Shown in pieces: positions 15,253 to 24,524 of a stretch of DNA of 64,000 nt. The DNA is from Nostoc sphaeroides (lineage in GTDB: Bacteria; Cyanobacteriota; Cyanobacteriia; Cyanobacteriales; Nostocaceae). The notes beneath the pieces are model-generated. The model saw only the letters and a program-made list of their open reading frames with translations. It had not been told where the DNA came from and ran no database searches. Each line of letters opens with the position of its first letter. Position 1 is the first letter of the stretch. A program made the translations under genes and the position numbers. The stretch lies in contig NZ_CP031941.1 of the NCBI RefSeq assembly GCF_003443655.1, positions 1,049,501 through 1,113,500 on the forward strand, in the 5' to 3' direction.

Positions 15253-16599
15253 TTACAGAGATGTCACAGAAGGCTCTTGCACTCTATCGTTAACAGTTGT
15301 TGGTTCTACAAAAGCTTCTCGGCCTGTAATCAATCTAGAGCGACGATTACGAGTGATATAATTCCACGCCCACTGAAATACTACTAGTAATTTAGTGTCA
15401 AACTCGATTAAGAAGTAGATGTGAACTAGTAGCCAAAATGCCCAAGCAATGAAACCTGTGAGTTTGACTAAGCTTAAATCTACAACAGCTAAATTTTGCC
15501 CAATCATCGCCAAACTACCCACATCGTTGTAATGAAATTGTGGCAAAGTCTTACCTTGAAGCCGTCGTCGAATTAGTTTACCGACATACTCTCCTTGTTG
15601 TTTAGCTACGGGTGCAACACCAGGTAAAGGTTTAGCATCTTGATGGGAGAAGTTGGCTAAATCTCCAATTACGAAAATGTTGTCATAACCCTCGATAGAC
15701 AAGTCAGGTTCTACAATTACCCGCCCAGAGTAATCACGCTCTACACCTGTAGTTTCTGCTAAGACTTTGCCCATTGGGGAACCTTGAACACCTGCTGCCC
15801 ACAAGATAGTTTTTGAGGCAATTTCTGTAAATTTATTGTCTTGTTTGAAAGTAACAATATCACCTTCAATATTTGTCACCCTGGTGTGAGTGTGGAGTTC
15901 TACACCCAACGTTTGCAAAGATACTGCTGCTGATGCCGATAACTCTGGAACCATGTGTGGGAGGATGCGAGGGCCCCCTTGTAATAGGAAAATTTTCGTT
16001 TCTGAGGTGTCGATGCTGCGGAAATCTTCTTTGAGAGTTTTGTATGCCAACTCTGCGATCGCACCCGCTAATTCTACACCAGTCGGGCCACCCCCTACAA
16101 TTACAAAACTCAACCAAGCCCGGCGTTTTTCAGGATCAGTTTCTTTTTCTGCTGCTTCAAATGCGCCAAATATCCGGCGACGCATTTCTATGGCATCTTC
16201 CACAGTTTTCAAGCCAGGAGCAACTTTTTCCCAGTGATCTTTACCGAAGTAGGAATGGTTCGCACCTGTAGCAATGATTAATGTATCATAAGGTACTACT
16301 TCATCACCCAAAATAACTTGTTGGGCTTTCGGATCAATTTCACTTACTTCTCCCAACAACACCTTGGTATTTTTGCTTTTCTTAAATACAGATCGCAATG
16401 GTGCAGAAATATCAGAAGGTGATAGCGTACCTGTAGCAACTTGATATAAAAGCGGCTGAAATAGGTGAAAGTTGCGTTTATCAATGAGAGTAACATTTAC
16501 ATTCGCTGCATTCAAAGCCTTTGCTGCATACAATCCACCAAAACCACCACCAACAATAACAACTTGATGTGGTGCTTTATTCTCTAGTGAGACTGCCAT
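15253..16599 (-). CDS. ndb: Type II NAD(P)H dehydrogenase (NDH-2)
   Basis: A 448-residue single-subunit flavoenzyme that passes electrons from NAD(P)H to the quinone pool without pumping protons. The FAD dinucleotide fold is at the N-terminus (VVIVGGGFGGLYAAKAL), the NAD(P)H fold near residue 170 (FVIVGGGPTGVELAGAI), and an FAD-contact segment near VIGDLANF. A C-terminal hydrophobic stretch (GFIAWAFWLLVHIYFLI) may anchor it to the membrane. The ATG at 16599 follows AAGGAAATATTG. Cyanobacteria carry several such genes and which paralogue this is cannot be decided. Confidence 0.88.
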   Translation of the reverse strand: MAVSLENKAPHQVVIVGGGFGGLYAAKALNAANVNVTLIDKRNFHLFQPLLYQVATGTLSPSDISAPLRSVFKKSKNTKVLLGEVSEIDPKAQQVILGDEVVPYDTLIIATGANHSYFGKDHWEKVAPGLKTVEDAIEMRRRIFGAFEAAEKETDPEKRRAWLSFVIVGGGPTGVELAGAIAELAYKTLKEDFRSIDTSETKIFLLQGGPRILPHMVPELSASAAVSLQTLGVELHTHTRVTNIEGDIVTFKQDNKFTEIASKTILWAAGVQGSPMGKVLAETTGVERDYSGRVIVEPDLSIEGYDNIFVIGDLANFSHQDAKPLPGVAPVAKQQGEYVGKLIRRRLQGKTLPQFHYNDVGSLAMIGQNLAVVDLSLVKLTGFIAWAFWLLVHIYFLIEFDTKLLVVFQWAWNYITRNRRSRLITGREAFVEPTTVNDRVQEPSVTSL

Positions 16600-16759
16600 A
16601 ATCAATATTTCCTTGTGTTAAGAAGCTGTAACTATTCTTAACAAAGATGTAACAGCATTATGATAGAGGTTGCTGTTTATTTAGAACAATTGAAAAAATA
16701 ATGAAAGTTACTAATGAGTCATTAGCGAACTCTAAGAAATAAATTATTCTGTTTGAAGT

Positions 16760-17072
16760 TGCTGACGGTTGACGGTTGACGGTTGACGGTTGACGGTTGA
16801 CGGTTGACGGTTGACGGTTGACGGTTGACGGTTGACAGTCATCAGTCATCAGTCATCAGTCATCAGTCATCAGTCATCAGTCATCAGTCATCAGTCATCA
16901 GTCATCAGTCATCAGTCATCAGTCATCAGTCATCAGTCATCAGTCATCAGTCATCAGTCATCAGTCATCAGTCATCAGTCATCAGTCATCAGTCATCAGT
17001 CATCAGTCATCAGTCATCACTCATCAGTCATCAGTCATCAGTCATCAGTCATCACTCATCAGTCATCAGTCA
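16760..17072. repeat. Two adjoining heptamer arrays
   Basis: About ten copies of TGACGGT (16762-16836) run straight into about 33 copies of CATCAGT (16837-17071) with two or three single-base variants (CATCACT). This is one of the longest simple arrays in the window. Frames through it (SVISHQS repeats) are artefacts. Confidence 0.95.
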
Positions 17073-17351
17073 AGACATCTATATAATAAGATATTCACTA
17101 TGAGCCATAACTATATTTGGAAACGTATATATACATACAGACAGCAAATCCTAAAAGAAAATAAAGAAACCTGTTTTTCGCCTAACCAAATAATAGGATA
17201 CTAATAGTAGTAGCATATACAGAAAATCAATTTGTAGCCTGATCAAACTCATATTTGAGTGCATCTGAGTACAGCTTAATATATTGCAAAATATCTTGAT
17301 TAAATCTTTGCAAAGGCTTACAGGTAAAGTTTCTTGTAGCGAACACAGAAA
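17073..17351. other. AT-rich spacer upstream of the nifP promoter
   Basis: No gene. A CTGAGTACAG box at 17265-17274 resembles the TTGAGTACAA box of the promoters of nifP and nifB. Confidence 0.5.
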
Positions 17352-17484
17352 TTCTTAAACCCTGACCCAAAAATACTAGTACCCCCATCATTAAATACTA
17401 GCGCCCCTAACCCAAGACAAATTTTTAGTTTATCTTGAGTGGGGGTTTTGGCGTTTGAGTACAACCTTAATCAATCCAATAAAT
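17352..17484 (+). promoter_or_regulatory. Composite nifP promoter, shared with nifB
   Basis: In order: TTCTTAAACCCT (17352-17363, weak), TACTAGTACCCC (17374-17385), TACTAGCGCCCC (17396-17407), spaced 22 bp. Then 47 bp, TTGAGTACAA (17455-17464) preceded by GGGTTTT, 8 bp, and AATCCAATAAAT (17473-17484). Every part has its counterpart in the nifB promoter in the same order. The start codon of nifP is 92 bp further on. Confidence 0.75.
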
Positions 17485-17575
17485 CCAATCAGCATTGGGT
17501 TTTCTATCGAGTTGGATGTCACCTGATATAAGCATAAAAATAGCAGATGACTCTTTTACCAGATAGACATTACCG

Positions 17576-18316
17576 ATGCAACAGTCTTTAGACAGTATTA
17601 GCAATCCCCCAAGTACCAAAACGCAGGATTCTAACCATACATCCATGCTGAAAAATCTTCTCTCTGGCGTTTTTTTTGAGCCATTATTGAGTGATTTTCG
17701 CATTATCTTTGAGCGCGACCCAGCAGCACGTAATTGGCTAGAAGTGGTGTTTTGCTACCCTGGATTACACGCACTCTGTTTGCATCGTCTTGCTCACTGG
17801 TTACATTGTCGAGGAGTCGGTTTTATCCCCCGCTTAATTTCTCATTTAGGGCGATTTTTGACCGGTATTGAAATTCACCCAGGTGCAGAGATTGGTGAGG
17901 GCGTGTTTATCGACCACGGAATGGGTGTTGTCATTGGCGAAACTGCGATCGTGGGCGACTATACACTGATTTACCAAGGCGTCACCCTTGGCGGAACTGG
18001 TAAAGAAACTGGTAAGCGTCATCCCACGGTGGGTAAAAATGCAGTGATTGGGGCGGGTGCGAAAGTTTTGGGTAATCTGCAAATTGGCGATCGCGTCCGT
18101 ATTGGCGCAGGTTCCATTGTCTTGCGGAATATCCCCAGCGATTGCACAGTTGTGGGAATTCCCGGTCGAATTATTTCCCGAAATGAAAACGCCAGCCTTT
18201 CTCCTTTAGAACATGGAAAGCTACCCGATATGGAAGCAACCGTGATTCGTTCTTTGCTCTCGCGCGTTGAAGAACTCGAAAAACAACTGCAAATTTTAAA
18301 AGTCAAGAGTCATTAG
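17576..18316 (+). CDS. nifP: NifP, serine O-acetyltransferase
   Basis: A CysE homologue of 246 residues that makes O-acetylserine for cysteine, boosting sulfur supply for nitrogenase clusters. The helical N-terminal domain ([32 protein letters not shown]) is followed by a left-handed beta-helix of hexapeptide repeats: [56 protein letters not shown]. The catalytic His is in IDHGMG. An internal ATG at 17643 is an alternative start. It stands first in the nifP-nifV-nifZ-nifT run. The same gene heads that run in Anabaena. Confidence 0.92.
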   Translation: MQQSLDSISNPPSTKTQDSNHTSMLKNLLSGVFFEPLLSDFRIIFERDPAARNWLEVVFCYPGLHALCLHRLAHWLHCRGVGFIPRLISHLGRFLTGIEIHPGAEIGEGVFIDHGMGVVIGETAIVGDYTLIYQGVTLGGTGKETGKRHPTVGKNAVIGAGAKVLGNLQIGDRVRIGAGSIVLRNIPSDCTVVGIPGRIISRNENASLSPLEHGKLPDMEATVIRSLLSRVEELEKQLQILKVKSH

Positions 18317-18347
18317 TCATTGGTCATTAGTAAAGGACAAAGGACAA

Positions 18348-18599
18348 ATGACAAATGACAAAGGACAAATGACAAATCACGTTTTGCAGATTCCTTTGAG
18401 CGATCGCTGGCGAATCTATCACCGTTTACAAGAGTTAAAAATTAATTGCTCTTGTCCCCCTGATGGTTCTTTACGAGTGCAAGTGAACAATTTGCTCGAA
18501 GTAATTCTAATTCGTAGTACAGTTATGCAACTTCTTGCTTCTCGTCACGAATTATTAGAATGGCTAGAGCGTTGCTGGCGTTACAGTGATGAGTCATGA
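18348..18599 (+). CDS. Small conserved protein of the nif cluster
   Basis: 83 residues, starting within a GGACAAATGACAAAT repeat, so the first ten residues (MTNDKGQMTN) are repeat-derived; the ATG at 18369 is an alternative. The rest is QIPLSDRWRIYHRLQELKIN, a Cys pair (CSCPPDG), LRVQVNNLLEVILIRS and WLERCWRY. A short gene of this kind sits between nifP and nifV in Anabaena-type clusters; function unknown. No membrane segment is seen. Confidence 0.7.
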   Translation: MTNDKGQMTNHVLQIPLSDRWRIYHRLQELKINCSCPPDGSLRVQVNNLLEVILIRSTVMQLLASRHELLEWLERCWRYSDES

Positions 18600-18905
18600 T
18601 TATTTCAAAAATACCTAATTTAGGCACGATTAATCTTGAATTCATGACGCAAGTACTGGACTTTATCCTTTTTGTTCATAGATGCACAAAGCTCAAATAG
18701 GTTTAGAGTTTGAAGTTACTGTCCGCTAGCAGAATTTGTTGCAGACTGAGATGGATTAGACGGGGTTTAGATTTTGTTGGGTCTACTTAATCTGAAACTT
18801 CCCTGACATATAGCAACAATTAAAAAGGCGAAATTCCTAAATATAAATTGGAATTTCTAATTTTTAACTTTTTCCCAAATTAAGAAATTGAAAGTTCAAT
18901 CAACT
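18600..18905. other. Non-coding spacer
   Basis: About 300 bp with no supported gene, clear hairpin or copy of the nifP-type promoter block. A frame running in from a TTG at 18888 belongs to the next gene. Confidence 0.5.
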
Positions 18906-19103
18906 ATGGCGACTCGGAACAGAGATATAAAACTACTCAATTTTTTGCACAACGAACTTGAACTTTCAAATGCCGATATTGCTGTAGCTCTGCGACACCG
19001 TGAGTTAGAAAATGGGCCACTACCGATGCTCCTCTGGCAGTATGGTTTAGTTGACTTGGAGCAGCTAGGAAAGATTTTTGATTGGCTAGCAGAACAAAGT
19101 TAA
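18906..19103 (+). CDS. DUF2949-like small protein
   Basis: 65 residues from the ATG at 18906. The segment LLNFLHNELELSNADIAVALRH followed by GPLPMLLWQYGLVDLEQLGK is characteristic of DUF2949, a short cyanobacterial family without known activity. The helix pattern suggests a small helical-bundle or winged-helix protein. It lies between nifP and nifV, where Anabaena also has a small gene. An in-frame TTG at 18888 is less likely as start. Confidence 0.72.
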   Translation: MATRNRDIKLLNFLHNELELSNADIAVALRHRELENGPLPMLLWQYGLVDLEQLGKIFDWLAEQS

Positions 19104-19184
19104 CTAATTTGTATCCTGTGGCTCTGATTAACATTACCTGCCTAAACTACACACCAATGTACTAGAAAAAATGAGGTTACGAAG

Positions 19185-19301
19185 ATGATTGCATCCTTAA
19201 TTGCTGGATTCTGTGTATTACTTTGTTCAGGATTTGCTAATAGTTATATTAGCTCATTGCTACTCGAAGATATTTCAACTGACATCGGTAAAAACGATTA
19301 G
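19185..19301 (+). CDS. Possible 38-residue membrane peptide
   Basis: ATG at 19185 opens a 38-codon frame, MIASLIAGFCVLLCSGFANS and then YISSLLLEDISTDIGKND. The first 20 residues are a strong hydrophobic segment or signal-anchor. GAGG lies 10 bp upstream of the start. It is on the nif strand between the DUF2949 gene and nifV. It could be a chance frame; there is no further support. Confidence 0.35.
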   Translation: MIASLIAGFCVLLCSGFANSYISSLLLEDISTDIGKND

Positions 19302-19474
19302 TAAATTATACATTGATTTAGTTCCCTGCCATACAGATGTGATGCTACTAATCGATCAATAATTAAGGATCATGTATCCTACATTATGAATTGTGATATT
19401 TTTAGCATTTGCCATCGCTGGGGATTGTAGAGAGAAAGGATATTAAGAATACTTCCAAGAGAGGGATATTTGCA

Positions 19475-20608
19475 ATGAATCAAATCATAATTAATGACAC
19501 TACACTACGTGATGGTGAACAGGCAGCAGGTGTTGCTTTTACCCTAGAAGAAAAGGTTGCGATCGCTAAGTTTCTTGATGCCATTGGTATTCCCGAATTA
19601 GAAGTCGGTATACCAGCAATGGGTGACGAAGAAACGCGAGCGATCGCCGCAATTTCTGACTTGGGTTTACAAGCAAAACTCCTGGGCTGGAACCGTGCTG
19701 TTATCTCAGATATTAAGGCTTCTATCGCTTGCGGTCTGAACCGGGTGCATATTGCCATTCCCGTCTCTGGTATCCAAATCGCCGCCAAATTCCACGGTCA
19801 GTGGCGAGTAAGTTTGCAAAAACTCAAAGACTGTATCAGCTTCGCCGTCGATCAAGGTCTTTGGGTAGCAGTCGGCGGCGAAGATTCTTCCAGGGCTGAT
19901 GAAAACTTCCTTTTAGATGTAGCGCTTTATGCCCAAGAATGGGGTGCATCCCGGTTCCGCTTCTGCGACACCGTAGGAGTTCTCGACCCTTTCAGCACCT
20001 ACACCAAGGTCAAACGGCTGGTTTCAGCTTTGATGATTCCCCTAGAAATCCACACCCACAACGATTTTGGTCTGGCAACAGCCAACGCCCTTGCGGGTAT
20101 CAAAGCCGGAGCTTTATCCGTGAATACCACAGTCAACGGATTAGGTGAAAGGGCGGGAAATGCAGCTTTAGAAGAAGTTGTGATGGCGATTAAACGCATC
20201 TATGGCGTTGATTTGGGCATTGACACCCCCGGTTTGCTGGAACTGTCTCAACTAGTTGCAGCCGCATCAGGAGCTAGCGTACCACCTTGGAAAGCGATCG
20301 TTGGCGAAAATACCTTTGCTCACGAATCTGGCATCCATGCTCACGGAGTATTGCAAAACCCCATTACCTACGAACCATTTGCACCTGAAGAGGTGGGTTG
20401 GGAACGGCGTTTAGTATTAGGTAAACATTCTGGACGGCATTTAGTTGCTAACTTGCTAGAACAGCATGGAATTTTCTTGAACTCTCAAGAAACCCAATCT
20501 GTTTTAGATGCAGTGCGCCATCAATCGGTACAGAAAAAACGCAGTTTGACGACAGAAGAATTGTTGAATTTGGTCAGAGAACAGAGGTACTCTCATGCAA
20601 CGCGATGA
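19475..20608 (+). CDS. nifV: NifV homocitrate synthase
   Basis: Condenses acetyl-CoA with 2-oxoglutarate to homocitrate, the organic ligand of FeMo-cofactor. 377 residues from the ATG at 19475, which follows AGAGAGGG; the frame opens earlier at a TTG at 19409. Hallmarks are [16 protein letters not shown] at the N-terminus (TIM-barrel metal Asp), the [16 protein letters not shown] metal-binding His pair and [14 protein letters not shown]. The 3' end overlaps nifZ by 14 bp, so translation is coupled. Confidence 0.95.
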   Translation: MNQIIINDTTLRDGEQAAGVAFTLEEKVAIAKFLDAIGIPELEVGIPAMGDEETRAIAAISDLGLQAKLLGWNRAVISDIKASIACGLNRVHIAIPVSGIQIAAKFHGQWRVSLQKLKDCISFAVDQGLWVAVGGEDSSRADENFLLDVALYAQEWGASRFRFCDTVGVLDPFSTYTKVKRLVSALMIPLEIHTHNDFGLATANALAGIKAGALSVNTTVNGLGERAGNAALEEVVMAIKRIYGVDLGIDTPGLLELSQLVAAASGASVPPWKAIVGENTFAHESGIHAHGVLQNPITYEPFAPEEVGWERRLVLGKHSGRHLVANLLEQHGIFLNSQETQSVLDAVRHQSVQKKRSLTTEELLNLVREQRYSHATR

Positions 20609-20882
20609 ATTAGAACTAAACTTGCCACCCGCTTTTGAAATTGGTGAAAAAGTCAGAGTTCGTAAACTGCTAAAAAACGATGGTACCTTTCCTGGTAAGG
20701 AAGTCGGCCAAGTTTTGGTAAACAAGGGAGATATCGGCTACATAGCGAGTATAGGGACATATTTGCAGACTTCCTATATCTATGCTGTCCATTTCTTGGA
20801 AACAGGATTCGTCGTCGGCTGCAAGAAAAAAGAACTAGAATCGGTTGAGGAATCTCATGAAAGTAATGCTACGGATGAATGA
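20595..20882 (+). CDS. nifZ: NifZ nitrogenase maturation protein
   Basis: 95 residues. NifZ helps form the P-cluster of the MoFe protein. [20 protein letters not shown] and [20 protein letters not shown] match the family. It overlaps the ends of both neighbours (14 bp with nifV, 26 bp with nifT), the tight packing usual for nifVZT in cyanobacteria. Confidence 0.92.
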   Translation: MQRDELELNLPPAFEIGEKVRVRKLLKNDGTFPGKEVGQVLVNKGDIGYIASIGTYLQTSYIYAVHFLETGFVVGCKKKELESVEESHESNATDE

Positions 20883-21060
20883 TGCCGGCACTTTAGTAGT
20901 TTACGTTGCTAAAAAAGACCTGGAAGAAGAAGTCGTCAAACAAACCGATGGAAATGATGGCAAGATTCTCACCCTAGCAAATGGTTGGGAATTAGAATTT
21001 CGTGATTTGCCAGATAAAGCAAATTTACCCCAAACAGTAGAAGCTAAACGCCTCGCTTAA
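20857..21060 (+). CDS. nifT: NifT (FixT-like) protein
   Basis: 67 residues from the ATG at 20857, preceded by TTGAGGAATCTC; an upstream frame start at 20845 is unlikely. Reads [20 protein letters not shown] and ends WELEFRDLPDKANLPQTVEA, typical of NifT, a small conserved nif protein without an established activity. It is last in the nifVZT set. Confidence 0.92.
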   Translation: MKVMLRMNDAGTLVVYVAKKDLEEEVVKQTDGNDGKILTLANGWELEFRDLPDKANLPQTVEAKRLA

Positions 21061-21328
21061 AAAAACGGGGAGTGGGGAGTAGGGAGTCGGGAGTGAGTGA
21101 AATGAGGGGTACAAGGGAGACTAAGCTGTTCCACATTTAAATTGCATAAGCTGGGCGGACTTTTCAGCCTATCCCACAAGAATTATTATATTTAATTCGA
21201 TTATGCAAATTAGATGTTTTTTAACTTACTAAACCCAATCCCTAATGCCCCATCCCCTACTCCCTACTCCCTACTCCCTACTCCCTACTCCCTACTCCCT
21301 ACTCCCTACTCCTAACTTTTTATCAATC
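21061..21328. repeat. Heptamer arrays around a short spacer
   Basis: GGGGAGT/GGGAGTC units (about 21064-21095) and TACTCCC units (about 21250-21315) are complementary and enclose 150 bp. A frame running through the right array (HPLLPTPYSLLPTPY) is an artefact that extends the next gene upstream. Confidence 0.85.
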
Positions 21329-21868
21329 ATGGGTAACAAGTATTTGACGTTATCAGAATTAAACCTTGAGGGACAGTTACTAGGTTTTATTGGTGGTGAA
21401 CCAGGAAAATATAAATATATGCAATTGGCAGTTCCATCTGGAAATGTGGAAATTAAACTGCCTAAAGAGTTGCGCCGATTACTAAGTTCATCTTTAACTC
21501 CTGGTCAGAAAATCCGCGTTTGTGGCCATAGTAAGATAGATTCGCGCACAAGTAAAATTAAAATTAAAGCCTATCGAGTGACACCAATTGATGGGTGTCC
21601 AAAACAAGATTTACCACCTCAACCCAAAGCGAGGATTATGGTATGTCAAAAGGGCGGTTGCCTCAAACGTGGTGGTAAAGGGTTATTATCAGAATTAGAA
21701 AAAACTTTGTGCGATCGCGGTTTGTTAGACAAAGTTAGTATTGAATATACTGGTTGCCAAAAATGCTGTGGCAGCGCCCCCAACTGTGTTTTGCAGCTTG
21801 GTAAAAAGAAATACAAGAATATTCATCCTGATGCGATCGCATCTTTGCTAGAAAGTCACTTAACTTAA
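21329..21868 (+). CDS. Thioredoxin-like [2Fe-2S] ferredoxin-domain protein
   Basis: 179 residues from the ATG at 21329. N-terminal half: about 90 residues with LSELNLEGQLLGFIGGEPGK and an OB-like region with GQKIRVCGHSKIDSRTSKIK. C-terminal half: a thioredoxin-like [2Fe-2S] domain, MVCQKGGCLKRGGKG with two Cys and YTGCQKCCGSAPNC with the rest, as in the small subunit of NADH dehydrogenases and related stand-alone proteins. It lies 270 bp after nifT on the same strand; a link to nitrogen fixation is possible but unproven. Confidence 0.8.
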   Translation: MGNKYLTLSELNLEGQLLGFIGGEPGKYKYMQLAVPSGNVEIKLPKELRRLLSSSLTPGQKIRVCGHSKIDSRTSKIKIKAYRVTPIDGCPKQDLPPQPKARIMVCQKGGCLKRGGKGLLSELEKTLCDRGLLDKVSIEYTGCQKCCGSAPNCVLQLGKKKYKNIHPDAIASLLESHLT

Positions 21869-22234
21869 GATTAATAAACTTCTCTAGCTATTCTTAAAAT
21901 AATACATGACTTTGTAGGGGTAAAAATTTATCCCTATTTTTTGTTGGTATAGTATAGCACCCTTGTCAAACTGCGATCGGCTAAGTTATAACTGCTGCAC
22001 TGCTAGTAATATCGAATACAAACATAACTTATAAAAACCTGCCCTGGCGAATGGAATTCGCGGCTATACAGACAAAACCCACCTCCGTGGGTTTCAAATT
22101 CTTAGAGTCCGCGTAGGCGGATTTTGTTTGTGTAGCCGCGATTTCTAATCGCCGGATATATTTGCAAAAGCAAGATGCGCCTCCTAGTTATTGTGTATAA
22201 CTTTTTTGAAATTACCTTCAATACTTAGAAATAA
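21869..22234. repeat. Spacer with dispersed R3 hairpin repeat
   Basis: 22041-22155 carries a full repeat: CTGGCGAATGGAATTCGCGG, then AAAACCCACCTCCGTGGGTT, and its approximate mirror GTCCGCGTAGGCGGATTTTG up to TTTCTAATCGCC. Partial copies of this family are at 26193-26214, 27402-27450 and 34294-34350. No gene is seen in the spacer. Confidence 0.75.
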
Positions 22235-23398
22235 ATGTCTTTGTTTACCAATTTACTCAATCTGCATTCAGGAACTAAACCGCGTGAAGATTTTTTTACT
22301 GAGATTGTTGCTTATTTTTTGTCACTGAATAATGATATTTTACTTGGTTGGCTAAAACATCACTCAATAATTAGTGATGATAATTATTCCAGCGTCAAGA
22401 TTTCAACCCAACAAGAACATCAAGCACTGGCGATCCATACTGAGGATAGTAGACTTGATATTGTAGTTGAACTTTCAACTGGTTTAAATACAGACGTAAT
22501 ATTTATTGAATCAAAAATTGGCGCGAAGGATGGAAATAATGCTTTAAAAAAATATGCTGAGATTTTGAGTAATTTACCAAATGTCAGATATCGAATTTTA
22601 ATTTACATTACCCGTGATTATGACCCAAAAGAAGAAACAAAAAAGTATTGCCTTGATTTATCACCCAAAGTAAATTTCTTCCAACTCAGGTGGTATCAGT
22701 TTTATAGCTTATTGAAAGAATGCGCGTCTGATATCTTAGCCCAAGAAATATTAATCTTCATGAGGAAAAATGGAATGTCTCACACTAATCAATTTTCATC
22801 AGTTGACTTATTGACAATGGTAAATTATAACAAAACTCTCCTTCTTATGGAATCAACTCTCAGTGAAGAAGTACAGCAGGAATTCAAGCTAGCTTTTGGA
22901 GGTGTTATCAAAGGTGCAGCAAGTAGGACTCAATGGAAATGGGACGAGAGATATATTATCTACACCCACTTTTCTCCCTCAACATGGGACTTATGGTGTG
23001 GTGTTGGATACTTTGGTTTAAATCCCAGTAATTTAACTGATTATCCATATTTAGGTATATTTTTGCAGGTTTCTCATAAGTTTGCACAACGCCCAAAAAT
23101 TATTGAATCAATGCAGAAAGTAATTAACGATAAGCCTAATATATGGACTCCTAGTAATTTAAAAGTTTTGCCAGCATGGTCAGGTATATTTTATCGAAGA
23201 AGCTTAAAAGATTTTTTATCTCAAGAAAACCACGTATCTGCTATTAAATTATTTTTCCAAGAGTCAATAAAAGAATTAAAAACGGTTCAGGAACAATATT
23301 TTGATTTTCCTTGGAAGGGTGTAAGTATAGAAGCAGCTACAGAACCCGATCAAGAAGAATATCCAGATATATTATTATCTTCTATCGGTGGAGTTTAA
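22235..23398 (+). CDS. PD-(D/E)XK nuclease-superfamily protein
   Basis: 387 residues. The N-terminal third carries SRLDIVVELSTG and VIFIESKIGAKDGNNAL, which fit the D...ExK catalytic pattern of the PD-(D/E)XK superfamily (PDDEXK_4-like), followed by QLRWYQFYSLL. The C-terminal two thirds, with WKWDERYIIYTHFSPSTWDL and GVGYFGLNP, have no motif I recognise. AT-rich and flanked by repeats, which suggests an acquired gene. A defence or DNA-processing role is plausible, not shown. Confidence 0.68.
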   Translation: MSLFTNLLNLHSGTKPREDFFTEIVAYFLSLNNDILLGWLKHHSIISDDNYSSVKISTQQEHQALAIHTEDSRLDIVVELSTGLNTDVIFIESKIGAKDGNNALKKYAEILSNLPNVRYRILIYITRDYDPKEETKKYCLDLSPKVNFFQLRWYQFYSLLKECASDILAQEILIFMRKNGMSHTNQFSSVDLLTMVNYNKTLLLMESTLSEEVQQEFKLAFGGVIKGAASRTQWKWDERYIIYTHFSPSTWDLWCGVGYFGLNPSNLTDYPYLGIFLQVSHKFAQRPKIIESMQKVINDKPNIWTPSNLKVLPAWSGIFYRRSLKDFLSQENHVSAIKLFFQESIKELKTVQEQYFDFPWKGVSIEAATEPDQEEYPDILLSSIGGV

Positions 23399-23449
23399 TC
23401 AGCTATAGCTATATTAAGATAAAAATAACTCTGCATTCTCGTAGTTGTT

Positions 23450-24025
23450 ATGAGCCTTACCACTGCTAAACGCTTTACTATAGCTGAATATCACCGTCTA
23501 GCTGAACTCGGCTTCTTTGAGGAGAATGACCGAGTTGAGCTAATTAAGGGTGAAATAATCCAGATGGCAGCAAAAGGTACACCGCACTCTGTTTGTGAAA
23601 CACGCCTAGAGAGAGAATTATATAAGCTAGTAGGCGATCGCGCAACCCTGCGAGGGCAACAACCAATTACTTTGTCTGACAACAGTGAGCCTGAGCCAGA
23701 TAGAGTAATTGCAAAAAATAGAGATGATGACTATCTAGCGAATCATCCCAGCCCATCTGATATTTTACTATTAATTGAGATTGCCGATTCATCCTTAAAA
23801 TATGATCAAGAAGAAAAGCTACCTATTTATGCAGAAGCAGGTATTTATGATTATTGGATATTTAATTTAGTAGATAATTATCTAGAGTGCTACAGCGAAC
23901 CTTATCAAACTTTGCAAGTTAAATTTGGCTATCGTCGCAAGTTGATTTATCTGCCAAATGAATCAGTTAATCTGCCCTGTTTTCCTGATTTAGTTGTGGA
24001 TTTATTTAAGGTGTTTCCAGGTTAA
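23450..24025 (+). CDS. Uma2-family putative endonuclease
   Basis: 191 residues. RFTIAEYHRLAELGFFEEND, VELIKGEIIQMAAKGTPHS, SEPEPDRVIAKN (catalytic-type Asp), LLLIEIADSSLKYDQEEKL and IYDYWIFNL are the standard Uma2 blocks. Second of four Uma2 genes in the window and clearly a different subgroup from the one at 4.7 kb. Function unknown. Confidence 0.87.
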   Translation: MSLTTAKRFTIAEYHRLAELGFFEENDRVELIKGEIIQMAAKGTPHSVCETRLERELYKLVGDRATLRGQQPITLSDNSEPEPDRVIAKNRDDDYLANHPSPSDILLLIEIADSSLKYDQEEKLPIYAEAGIYDYWIFNLVDNYLECYSEPYQTLQVKFGYRRKLIYLPNESVNLPCFPDLVVDLFKVFPG

Positions 24026-24095
24026 GATATAAGGTAATAAGTCTAACAAAAAGCAACTGCGGGTCATCCTCTATCCCATTTATAGTATGTAGCTT

Positions 24096-24524
24096 CTATC
24101 TGCTGGAGACTTCCCAAGGATTAATAATAGAAATACCACACCCTTCAAAGTCAGAGAAATTGCGTGTTGCTATAGTTGCTGCATGAGTGTAACAAATAGC
24201 TGCAATCTGAGCATCGGCTTGGGAAATAGGATTACCTTTGTGTCTTCTTTGAGATGCAATATTAGCAAAAGCTACAGCAGCAGCTTGATCAAAAGGAAGA
24301 ACACGCCTAGCAAAATCTTCTGAGAACATCAGTTGTGCTGCTTTACTAAGTTCTTCTCGTCGTTTTCCCGCAGGGAGTAAGGCGATACCATAGAGAATTT
24401 CTGCTTGAGTGATTGTTGTAGTAAACAGACTCATTAAGGATTGTTGAGCAGCCCAACTCCGAACTATTTCAGATTTTTTAGGCTTCATTAATTCGGACAA
24501 AACGTTTGTATCAAGAATAATCAC
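24096..24524 (-). CDS. PIN-domain toxin, VapC/FitB type
   Basis: 142 residues. PIN-domain ribonuclease of a type II toxin-antitoxin pair: IILDTNVLSELMKP carries the first catalytic Asp, TQAEILYGIALLPAG the conserved Glu, ISQADAQIAAICYTH and ATRNFSDFEG the later acidic residues. The GTG start at 24524 overlaps the antitoxin stop by four bases (GTGA), so the two are translationally coupled. Confidence 0.9.
   Translation of the reverse strand: MIILDTNVLSELMKPKKSEIVRSWAAQQSLMSLFTTTITQAEILYGIALLPAGKRREELSKAAQLMFSEDFARRVLPFDQAAAVAFANIASQRRHKGNPISQADAQIAAICYTHAATIATRNFSDFEGCGISIINPWEVSSR

Noticed and set aside
16760..17072. CRISPR array
   Set aside because: The repeats are directly abutting 7-mers with no spacers, and no cas gene is present. 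No CRISPR array was found anywhere in the window.
16825..17103. Open frames reading SVISHQS repeats
   Set aside because: Pure translation of the CATCAGT heptamer array, with no ribosome site or other sequence.
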